Shown piece by piece: positions 1 to 5,269 of a DNA stretch of 5,741 nucleotides. A program made the translations under genes and the position numbers. The stretch is from an uncultured Collinsella sp. Its GTDB lineage: Bacteria > Actinomycetota > Coriobacteriia > Coriobacteriales > Coriobacteriaceae. The DNA lies in the NCBI GenBank assembly GCA_958448375.1, contig CAUDDU010000070.1:1-5741 (forward strand), written 5' to 3'. Under the pieces are notes generated by a model. It saw only the letters and a program-made list of their open reading frames with translations. It was not told where the DNA came from and did not search any database. How positions within the stretch are numbered: the first letter of the stretch is position 1; every line of letters begins with the position of its first letter.

Positions 1-447
1 CCCGACGACATGCGTGCCGTGGGCGACCAGTTCATCGGCATGATGAGCAAAATGATCGGCATGATGGTCGGGCTCGCGGTGTTCATCTTTCTGCTGTTTA
101 TGTACCTGCTGACCAAGGCTGTGATCGACCACAGCGCCCGTTCGATTAGCTACATGAAGGTCTTTGGCTATCGCGATGGCGAGATCTCGCATCTGTACAT
201 CCGCTCGATCACGCTGTGCGTGGCGGCGTCGCTCGTGCTGAGCCTGCCCGTGATCATCGGCTCGCTCACGGCCATCTTCCGCTCGATGCTGCTCGCCTAC
301 AACGGCAATATCGAGATCTACGTGCCCGCTTGGTCCATGGCGGCGTGCGCAGGAATCGGCTTTGCGACCTACCTGGTCGTGGCGCTGCTGCACACGCGCT
401 CCATCAAGCGCGTCAGTCTGGCCGAAGCCCTCAAAGTCCAAGAGTAG
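1..447 (+). CDS. FtsX-type ABC transporter permease, C-terminal part (5' end outside window)
   Basis: The frame is open from the first base, so the gene starts upstream; 148 residues and a TAG stop are visible. They show the closing half of an FtsX-family permease domain: a hydrophobic helix at about visible residues 18-42, a cytoplasmic stretch SISYMKVFGYRDGEISHLYI at 48-67, a second helix at about 70-92, an outer loop, and a third helix at about 111-130. The K-V-x-G-Y sequence followed by the helix and the closing SLAEALKVQE tail are typical of the family. Such permeases act in the cytoplasmic membrane with an ATPase partner, either in export or in mechanotransmission (MacB/LolC/FtsX-like). 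No ATPase gene is visible, so the substrate cannot be named. I see no strong terminator after the stop. The family call is firm; the subfamily is not. Confidence 0.85.
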   Translation, partial: PDDMRAVGDQFIGMMSKMIGMMVGLAVFIFLLFMYLLTKAVIDHSARSISYMKVFGYRDGEISHLYIRSITLCVAASLVLSLPVIIGSLTAIFRSMLLAYNGNIEIYVPAWSMAACAGIGFATYLVVALLHTRSIKRVSLAEALKVQE

Positions 448-466
448 TCATTTAAGAACGTTCCCA

Positions 467-481
467 ACGACTAGGTGTCGT
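467..481. repeat. Small inverted repeat ACGAC-5 nt-GTCGT upstream of the DUF362 promoter
   Basis: ACGAC at 467-471 and GTCGT at 477-481 form a 5-bp dyad with a 5-nt centre, lying just upstream of the proposed -35 box. It has no T-run after it, so it is a poor intrinsic terminator for the upstream permease gene. It could be half of an operator, or chance. Confidence 0.25.
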
Positions 482-483
482 AC

Positions 484-514
484 TTGACTTTAACTCTGCT
501 TTAACTGGTACCAT
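484..514 (+). promoter_or_regulatory. Probable sigma-70-type promoter of the DUF362 gene
   Basis: A -35 box TTGACT lies at 484-489, and a TACCAT -10 at 509-514 is preceded by TG at 506-507, giving an extended -10. The 19-bp spacer is long, which the TGn extension could offset. Transcription would start near 521, leaving a leader of about 35 nt with a Shine-Dalgarno GAGGGG at 543-548, 8 nt before the ATG at 557. It sits in the only AT-rich stretch between the two genes. Confidence 0.45.
488..506 (+). promoter_or_regulatory. Direct repeat CTTTAACT x2, 11-bp period, inside the promoter spacer
   Basis: CTTTAACT occurs at 488-495 and again, identically, at 499-506. The 11-bp period places both copies on the same face of the helix. 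The core TTTAAC-N5-TTTAAC has the layout bound by OmpR/PhoB-family response regulators and looks like the TT(A/C)ACA-N5 boxes known for Bacillus PhoP. It lies between the proposed -35 and -10, so a bound protein could block RNA polymerase or replace -35 contacts. The repeat is directly seen; the regulator is inferred. Confidence 0.4.
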
Positions 515-556
515 CCTCTATGTCTGTAACGCCATATAGACCGAGGGGATATATCT

Positions 557-1762
557 ATGACCGCAACTGCACCCGCAGCACCCGCTAAGGTGTACTTCAC
601 CAACCTGCGCACGCATGCTCGCGAGAGCCAGCTCGACAAGCTCAAGCGCCTCATCCGTCACGCCGGTATTGAGCAGATCGACTTTGAGAACAAGTTCGTC
701 GCCATTAAGATTCACTTTGGCGAGCTGGGCAACCTGAGCTTTTTGCGCCCCAACTACGCTCGCGCCGTCGCCGACGTGGTGAAGGAGCTGGGCGGCAAGC
801 CCTTCCTCACCGACTGCAACACGCTCTATGTCGGTAGCCGCAAAAACGCGCTCGAGCACATCGACACCGCCTACCAGAACGGCTTTACCCCGTATGCCAC
901 GGGTTGCCAGATCATCATCGCCGACGGCCTCAAGGGCACCGACGAGGCGCTCGTCCCGGTCGAGGGCGGCGAGTACGTGCACGAGGCCAAGATCGGTCAG
1001 GCGCTCATGGACGCCGATATCGTGATCAGCCTCACCCACTTTAAGGGCCATGAGCAGGCCGGCTTTGGCGGTGCCATGAAGAACCTGGGCATGGGAGGCG
1101 GTAGCCGTGCCGGCAAGATGGAGCAGCATGCCGCCGGCAAGCCGAACGTCGCGACCGAGCACTGCGTTGGCTGCCATGCCTGCGAAAAGATCTGTGCGCA
1201 CAACGCCATCTCGTTTGACGATACCCGCGAGCGCGAGCTTGCCAACGGCAACACTCGCACGGTGCACGTGGCTGCCATCGACCACGATCGCTGCGTGGGC
1301 TGCGGACGCTGCATTGCGGCATGCAACCAGGACTGCATCAAGCCCGGCTATGAGGCCGCGGCCGACGTGCTCAACTGCAAGATCGCCGAGTATACGAAGG
1401 CCGTCGTCGACGGCCGCCCGAGCTTCCACATCTCGCTTGCCATGGACATCAGCCCCAACTGCGATTGCCATCCCGAAAACGACACGCCTATCGTCAACGA
1501 TATCGGCATGTTCGCGAGCTTCGACCCGGTCGCCATTGACCAGGCCTGCGCCGATGCCGTCATGGCATCCGAGCCGTTGCCCAACACCGAGCTCACCGAT
1601 AGCGCGGCCAAGATGGAGCACAACCACGAGTATCTGGAGGGCGAGCAGGCCAAGGATCCCTTCTGCATCACGCATCCCGACACCGACTGGCGCGTGTGCA
1701 TCGCGCACGCCGAGAAGATTGGCCTGGGCACGAGCGAGTATGAGCTCATCGAGGTCAAGTAG
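557..1762 (+). CDS. DUF362 domain protein with two 4Fe-4S ferredoxin motifs
   Basis: This 401-residue protein fits the DUF362 family with an inserted ferredoxin module. No signal peptide or membrane helix is seen, so it should be cytoplasmic. DUF362 hallmarks are HFGE at 53-56, HFKGHEQAGFGGAMKNLGMG from residue 161, SPNCDCHPE at 299-306 and DPVAID at 323-328. Between them lie two classical CxxCxxCxxxC cluster motifs, at C203/206/209/213 and C246/249/252/256, with an extra Cys at 260. Together these predict two 4Fe-4S clusters and an electron-transfer role; the reaction and partner of the family are not established. The first ATG is supported by GAGGGG 8 nt upstream. It appears monocistronic: own promoter in front, strong terminator about 48 bp behind, and a convergent neighbour. 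Codon use matches the surroundings. The family is confident; the function is open. Confidence 0.92.
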   Translation: MTATAPAAPAKVYFTNLRTHARESQLDKLKRLIRHAGIEQIDFENKFVAIKIHFGELGNLSFLRPNYARAVADVVKELGGKPFLTDCNTLYVGSRKNALEHIDTAYQNGFTPYATGCQIIIADGLKGTDEALVPVEGGEYVHEAKIGQALMDADIVISLTHFKGHEQAGFGGAMKNLGMGGGSRAGKMEQHAAGKPNVATEHCVGCHACEKICAHNAISFDDTRERELANGNTRTVHVAAIDHDRCVGCGRCIAACNQDCIKPGYEAAADVLNCKIAEYTKAVVDGRPSFHISLAMDISPNCDCHPENDTPIVNDIGMFASFDPVAIDQACADAVMASEPLPNTELTDSAAKMEHNHEYLEGEQAKDPFCITHPDTDWRVCIAHAEKIGLGTSEYELIEVK

Positions 1763-1809
1763 CGCCTAGCTATTGGACAAAATAAGCGCCTTTGTAGCGT
1801 TAGTTGAGC

Positions 1810-1849
1810 AAAAGCCGCCCGTGAGCACAGCGCTCACGGGCGGCTTTTT
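1810..1849. terminator. Strong bidirectional intrinsic terminator between convergent genes
   Basis: A perfect 13-bp GC-rich stem pairs 1814-1826 (GCCGCCCGTGAGC) with 1832-1844 around the 5-nt loop ACAGC. It is extended by an A4 tract at 1810-1813 facing the T5 tract at 1845-1849. Read on the plus strand it ends DUF362 transcripts with a T5 tail; read on the minus strand it gives the same stem with a T4 tail about 80 nt after the hydrolase stop. It therefore serves both convergent genes. Confidence 0.9.
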
Positions 1850-1926
1850 GGAAGTGCGGCGAAAAATCGAATCCCGCCGACCACAAACCGTTTTTTGGCA
1901 ACAAAACCCCAGACGTTGCTTTTTGC

Positions 1927-2892
1927 CTAAAAATACTCGTCGAGGAAGTTGTCGACCGTGTTCCAGTAGAGTTCGGGGTCGACCTGCGCGCTCTTGGCGT
2001 GGGTGGCGCCATGGATAGTGAGCTTTTGCTTGACCTTGCTGGCGCACGCGTCGTAGTTTTGGTCGAGCATGCTGTACGGCACAAAAGTGTCCTGGTCGCC
2101 GTGGATAAACAGCATGGGAACCGTCGCGTGTTTGAGTTGCTCCACGCTGCTCGCCTTATGAAAGTCGTAGCCCGCGCGCACGTTGCATACCAAGTTTGCT
2201 ACATCGAGCAAGGGAAAGCTGGGCAAGCCGAACACGTTCTTGAGCTGCAGAGAAAACTCGTCCCAAACACTCGTATAACCGCAGTCCTCGATAATGCATT
2301 TCACGTTTGCGGGCAGAGGTTCCCCCGCGACGTTCATGGCGGTTGCCGCACCCATCGACTCGCCAAAGACCAGGATGCGTGCCTCGGGGTCAGCCTGAAC
2401 GATTTGCTCGATCCATGCGACGACATCGAGCCGCTCGGGCCAGCCCATGCCGATATAGTCGCCGCCGGAGCGCTCGTGGGCGCGCGCGGCGGGCGCGAGT
2501 ACGTTCATGCCGCGGTCGTGGAAGCGCTTGGCGTATCGGGCCATGCCGATGGGCTCGTTGGTATATCCATGCAGGCAGACGGCGTAATCGTGGGTGTTCT
2601 CCGAGGCGGCAAAATACCAAGCGGCAAGTTCGGTTCCGTCATCTGCGGTGAGGCTGCTGCTCTCGCGATTCTCTTTAAACCACGCCCGCGCCTCGGTTTC
2701 CTCGGCATCCGGCTGCTCGCCTTCTTTGTCGTTCTTGCTATCCTGCATCATCTTCATGGTGTAGGGCGCTTGGGGATTCAGGGCAAAGTCAAACAGAAAG
2801 TTGCCGGCAAATCCGAGCAGCGCAACGACAACCACCAGTGCAACGATGCCGGCTATCTTGAGCTTTCGATGGGAACGTGCGTTTTGAGCCAT
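1927..2892 (-). CDS. Membrane-anchored alpha/beta hydrolase (serine hydrolase)
   Basis: This 321-residue protein begins with a basic stretch (RSHRKLK) and one hydrophobic helix at about 13-34. The catalytic domain is therefore probably outside the cell, tethered to the membrane. After an acidic linker (about 50-70) comes an alpha/beta hydrolase fold: oxyanion-side LHGYTNEP at 107-114, nucleophile elbow GESMG with Ser179, acid site HGDQDTFVP with Asp268, and HGATHAKS with catalytic His298. The IEDCGYTSVWDEF segment (201-213) resembles the Bacillus YqkD-like group of uncharacterised hydrolases. The substrate (ester, lipid or peptide) cannot be read from sequence. The ATG at 2892 has AGGAG at 2905-2901, 8 nt upstream on the minus strand. 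It has its own near-consensus promoter and shares the terminator with the convergent DUF362 gene. A long plus-strand open frame over it is a GC-bias shadow. Confidence 0.93.
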   Translation of the reverse strand: MAQNARSHRKLKIAGIVALVVVVALLGFAGNFLFDFALNPQAPYTMKMMQDSKNDKEGEQPDAEETEARAWFKENRESSSLTADDGTELAAWYFAASENTHDYAVCLHGYTNEPIGMARYAKRFHDRGMNVLAPAARAHERSGGDYIGMGWPERLDVVAWIEQIVQADPEARILVFGESMGAATAMNVAGEPLPANVKCIIEDCGYTSVWDEFSLQLKNVFGLPSFPLLDVANLVCNVRAGYDFHKASSVEQLKHATVPMLFIHGDQDTFVPYSMLDQNYDACASKVKQKLTIHGATHAKSAQVDPELYWNTVDNFLDEYF

Positions 2893-2909
2893 GCGGTATT
2901 CTCCTATAA

Positions 2910-2971
2910 GATGTTAATACATCAACATTTAATGCAAGCGCATTATGGACGTTCGCCGTTGATGCGTCAAC
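2910..2971. promoter_or_regulatory. Cluster of three 5-4-5 inverted repeats over the hydrolase promoter and leader
   Basis: Three 14-bp dyads each have 5-bp arms and a 4-bp centre: GATGT-TAAT-ACATC at 2910-2923 in the leader, AATGC-AAGC-GCATT at 2931-2944 over the start site and -10, and GTTGA-TGCG-TCAAC at 2958-2971 over the -35. The arms differ, so they need not bind one protein. The leader dyad could also fold in the mRNA just before the ribosome binding site. They are seen in the sequence; operator function is inferred. Confidence 0.35.
2942..2970 (-). promoter_or_regulatory. Near-consensus sigma-70-type promoter of the hydrolase gene
   Basis: Read on the minus strand, TTGACG (2970-2965) is followed by exactly 17 bp and then CATAAT (2947-2942), each matching 5 of 6 consensus bases. 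Transcription would start near 2935, giving a leader of roughly 43 nt that carries AGGAG 8 nt before the ATG at 2892. This is the best promoter match in the window. Confidence 0.7.
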
Positions 2972-2997
2972 AAGCAAAGAATGGGTAAACAAAGGGT

Positions 2998-3043
2998 CAC
3001 GTATGGTGCAAATTTCGCACGTACCTAGACGCTTTGATATAGT
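2998..3043 (+). promoter_or_regulatory. Extended -10 promoter of trhA with upstream repeats
   Basis: TATAGT at 3038-3043 preceded by TGA (3035-3037) gives a good extended -10. The -35 position (about 3015-3020, TCGCAC) is a poor match, which suggests reliance on the TGn element or on an activator. Over and upstream of that position lie an inverted repeat GTGC-N7-GCAC (3006-3020) and a CACGTA direct repeat at 2998-3003 and 3018-3023, 20 bp apart, about two helical turns. The start site would be near 3050. The promoter is likely; protein binding at the repeats is speculative. Confidence 0.5.
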
Positions 3044-3078
3044 GTTGAGAACTCTTTACGTTGGAGGATGTAACCGGC

Positions 3079-3762
3079 ATGTCCGATTCGAGCGACAGTT
3101 CTAAGCCGCGACCCAAGACCGCGGCCGTTCCACACTACACGGTGGGCGAGGAGATCATGAACTCCGTCACCCATGGTGTCGGCTGCCTGCTGGGTATCGC
3201 GGGCCTGGTGCTCCTGATCGTATTCGCCGCCCTGCGCGGCGGGGGCCCGGCCCACATGGCCGCGGCAATTGTCTATGGCGTCAGCATTATCCTCGAATAC
3301 CTAGCCTCTACGCTCTACCATGCGATTCAGCCCGCGGGCGCTAAACGCGTGTTCCGCATTATCGACCACAGCTGTATCTATCTGCTCATAGCCGGCAGCT
3401 ATACCCCGTTTTGCCTTATCACGCTCGCAAACGACGGCGGCCCCGCGCTGTTCTTTGCCGTATGGGCTATTGCCATTGTCGGCATCGCCCTCGAGTGCTT
3501 TATGCGCGAGCGTCAACCGCACTGGGTAAGCGGCCTGGTCTACCTGCTGATGGGCTGGCTCGTCGTTTTTAAGCTGCCCGAACTTGTGTCGCTGCTCAAC
3601 CCCGTGGCACTTGCCCTGCTCGCCGTCGGCGGCGTGTGCTACACCGCGGGCGTGCCGTTCTATATCGCCAAAAACGTGCGCTATCTGCACAGCGTGTTTC
3701 ACCTGTGGGTGCTCGCCGGCAGCATCTTCCAGTTCATGGCGGTGATCCTCTTCGTAATCTAG
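3079..3762 (+). CDS. trhA: TrhA/hemolysin III family membrane protein (PAQR superfamily)
   Basis: This 227-residue multi-pass membrane protein carries the PAQR/HlyIII signature residues. They are GEEIMNSVTHG at 23-33, S77-x3-H81 (STLYH), D96 in DHSCIYLLIAGSYTPF, and H204-x3-H208 (HSVFH). By analogy with adiponectin receptors, H81, H204 and H208 would be the zinc ligands and S77/D96 the nearby polar pair; all are kept. About seven hydrophobic segments follow a short polar, Ser/Lys-rich N-terminus. Bacterial members are linked to membrane-lipid and energetics homeostasis; the hemolysin name is historical. Residue 218 is Gln in GSIFQF, where many family members have His; this is not a predicted zinc ligand. 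I chose the ATG at 3079: GGAGG lies at 3063-3067, 11 nt upstream, whereas the in-frame TTG at 3061 would overlap its own ribosome binding site. Divergent from the hydrolase gene; no terminator is evident before the next gene. Confidence 0.93.
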   Translation: MSDSSDSSKPRPKTAAVPHYTVGEEIMNSVTHGVGCLLGIAGLVLLIVFAALRGGGPAHMAAAIVYGVSIILEYLASTLYHAIQPAGAKRVFRIIDHSCIYLLIAGSYTPFCLITLANDGGPALFFAVWAIAIVGIALECFMRERQPHWVSGLVYLLMGWLVVFKLPELVSLLNPVALALLAVGGVCYTAGVPFYIAKNVRYLHSVFHLWVLAGSIFQFMAVILFVI

Positions 3763-3851
3763 CGACCATGCCTGCGCACCCGCGTCCCCGTTTGGGCGCC
3801 GGCGCAATTGCCGTATCCGTCATCAACGTTTTACCCTGACGCCCGAATCTT

Positions 3852-3869
3852 GGAGGTTCGAGAAACTCC
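3852..3869 (+). promoter_or_regulatory. Imperfect hairpin holding the Shine-Dalgarno of the CNNM/CorC gene
   Basis: The only good Shine-Dalgarno, TGGAGG (3851-3856), is 15 nt from the ATG at 3872, unusually far. Between them GGAGGTT (3852-3858) can pair with AAACTCC (3863-3869) with one G-A mismatch and a CGAG loop. Folding would either mask the site or bring it closer to the start codon. The stem is short and its stability is probably marginal. A weaker GAG at 3860-3862 is an alternative ribosome contact. There is no upstream in-frame start codon between the Shine-Dalgarno and 3872. Confidence 0.35.
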
Positions 3870-3871
3870 CG

Positions 3872-5245
3872 ATGGACATAGCCATCTCCCTTATCACCAC
3901 CCTCGTTTTGACCCTCATCAACGGCTACTTCTCCATGTCCGAGATGGCGCTCACCACGGCTAAGCGCGCCGTGCTGGAGCACGAGGCCGAGGAGGGCGAC
4001 AAGCGCGCCGAGCGCGCCATTAAGCTGGCCGCCGATTCCGACCAGCTGCTCGCCACCATCCAGGTTGCCATCACACTCGTGGGCTTTGCCTCGTCCGCCG
4101 TCGCCTCGACGAGCCTGTCCGACCCGCTTGCCACGTGGCTCACGAGCTTTGGCATCGCGCCGCTCTCTGCCATCGCGCGCGGCCTGGCGCCGGTCATCAT
4201 CACCGTTGCGGTCGCCTTCGTGTCCATCGTGATTGGCGAGCTTGTGCCCAAGCGCATCGGTCTGGCCAACGCCGAGGGCGTGTCCAAGCAGGTCGTGGGA
4301 CCGTTGTCGTTTTTCCAAAAGATCGCCCGTCCGCTCGTGTGGCTGACTGGCGCTTGCTCCGATGGCCTGGCCCGCATCCTGCGCATCAAGAGTGCCGACG
4401 ACCGCCAGAACGTCTCGGAAGAAGAGATCAAGTACATGGTCTCGGAGCAGGACGACCTGCTCGACGAGGAAAAGCGCATGATCCACGAGATCTTCGACCT
4501 AGGCGACACCGTTGCCCGCGAGGTCATGGTGCCGCGCGTGGACACCACCATGTGCGAGGACGACGAGACGGTCGCCGACGTGCTGTCCACCATGCGCCAG
4601 ACCGGCTTCAGCCGCATCCCCGTCTATCACGAGGATCCCGACAACGTCGCCGGCATCGCGCACATCAAGGACCTGATCCAACCCGCGCTCGACGGCAAGG
4701 GTGACCAGCCCATCGCCGGCTTTTTGCGCGACGCCACCTTTGTGCCCGACACCAAGGATATCCTGCCGCTGCTGTCCGAGATGCAGACCTCGCACGACCA
4801 GATCGTGGTGGTTGTGGACGAGTACGGCGGCACGGCCGGCATCATCACCATCGAGGACATCGTCGAGGAGATCGTCGGCGAGATCGAGGACGAGTTCGAC
4901 CCCGACAACAAGTATCTCACGCGCCTTTCGCGCCGCGAGTGGCTCGTTGATGGGCGTTTTTCGTGCGATGACGCGATTGAGCTTGGTTGGCCGCTTGAGG
5001 AAAGCGATGATTATGAGACCATCGCCGGCTGGATTTTGGAGCTTTGCGACTCGGTGCCCGACATCGGAGAGGTGTTTGAGGTTGCGGGGTACAAGTTTAA
5101 AGTGCAGTCGATGCGTGGCCAGCGCATCTCGCTCATTCGCGTGATTGCTCCGGCCGAAACCGATAAAAAGGATTCCGAGTCTTCGGTAGACGAGCCGACG
5201 ACGTCGGGTGCGGGTTCCGCGAATCCGCACGACGGCGACGAGTAG
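3872..5245 (+). CDS. CNNM/CorC-type transporter with CBS pair (hemolysin family protein)
   Basis: This 457-residue protein has the full three-part layout of the family. First is a DUF21/CNNM membrane domain (about 1-165) with helices near 3-24, 59-80, 101-122 and 142-160, the YFSMSEMAL segment (Glu24) and the GELVPKR motif (122-128). Then comes a CBS pair, CBS1 starting at VMVPRVD (218-224) and CBS2 at about 285-340 with DEYGGTAGIIT at 316-326. Last is a CorC_HlyC C-terminal domain from Tyr348 to about 427, followed by a polar, acidic tail rich in Ser, Asp and Glu. Characterised relatives (bacterial CorC, MpfA, animal CNNM) act in Mg2+ transport, usually efflux, with the CBS pair sensing ATP-Mg; hemolysis is not the likely role. 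The start is the first possible ATG, though its Shine-Dalgarno is 15 nt away. It follows trhA by 109 bp and precedes the next gene by 24 bp, suggesting an operon. A weak TTGCCG (3808-3813)/TACCCT (3832-3837) pair with an 18-bp spacer could be its own promoter. Confidence 0.94.
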   Translation: MDIAISLITTLVLTLINGYFSMSEMALTTAKRAVLEHEAEEGDKRAERAIKLAADSDQLLATIQVAITLVGFASSAVASTSLSDPLATWLTSFGIAPLSAIARGLAPVIITVAVAFVSIVIGELVPKRIGLANAEGVSKQVVGPLSFFQKIARPLVWLTGACSDGLARILRIKSADDRQNVSEEEIKYMVSEQDDLLDEEKRMIHEIFDLGDTVAREVMVPRVDTTMCEDDETVADVLSTMRQTGFSRIPVYHEDPDNVAGIAHIKDLIQPALDGKGDQPIAGFLRDATFVPDTKDILPLLSEMQTSHDQIVVVVDEYGGTAGIITIEDIVEEIVGEIEDEFDPDNKYLTRLSRREWLVDGRFSCDDAIELGWPLEESDDYETIAGWILELCDSVPDIGEVFEVAGYKFKVQSMRGQRISLIRVIAPAETDKKDSESSVDEPTTSGAGSANPHDGDE

Positions 5246-5269
5246 GACAAGGAAGAGTAGGGGAGAGTT

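Noticed and set aside
518..1708. Minus-strand open frame of 396 codons opposite the DUF362 gene
   Set aside because: It is a mirror of the GC-biased coding strand: the protein is a low-complexity Val/Ala/Gly/Leu/Asp-rich product with no recognisable motif, and the plus strand carries intact ferredoxin and DUF362 motifs.
1898..1924. GCAAC-N12-GTTGC hairpin followed by T5 as a second terminator
   Set aside because: The stem is only 5 bp with a 12-nt loop, weak beside the 13-bp hairpin upstream; kept only as part of the possible intergenic repeat.
1773..2018. Plus-strand open frame of 81 codons starting just after the DUF362 gene
   Set aside because: It would begin at a TTG, translate through the terminator hairpin and end inside the opposite-strand hydrolase gene, with no Shine-Dalgarno at a useful distance.
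1999..2988. Plus-strand open frame of 329 codons opposite the hydrolase gene
   Set aside because: The minus strand has a complete catalytic triad, a membrane anchor, a good ribosome binding site and a promoter; the plus-strand frame has none and runs through that promoter.
3068..3073. ATG immediately followed by TAA (start-stop minimal ORF) upstream of trhA
   Set aside because: The ATG directly abuts the Shine-Dalgarno, leaving no room for initiation, and such a six-base pattern is easily chance.
3061..3078. Alternative TTG start extending trhA by six residues
   Set aside because: The Shine-Dalgarno GGAGG at 3063-3067 would lie inside the extended coding sequence; the ATG at 3079 fits better.
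3796..3805. Perfect palindrome GCGCCGGCGC between trhA and the CNNM/CorC gene
   Set aside because: There is no T-run after it and no supporting repeats; ten-base GC palindromes are expected in GC-rich DNA. It is not enough for a terminator or operator call.
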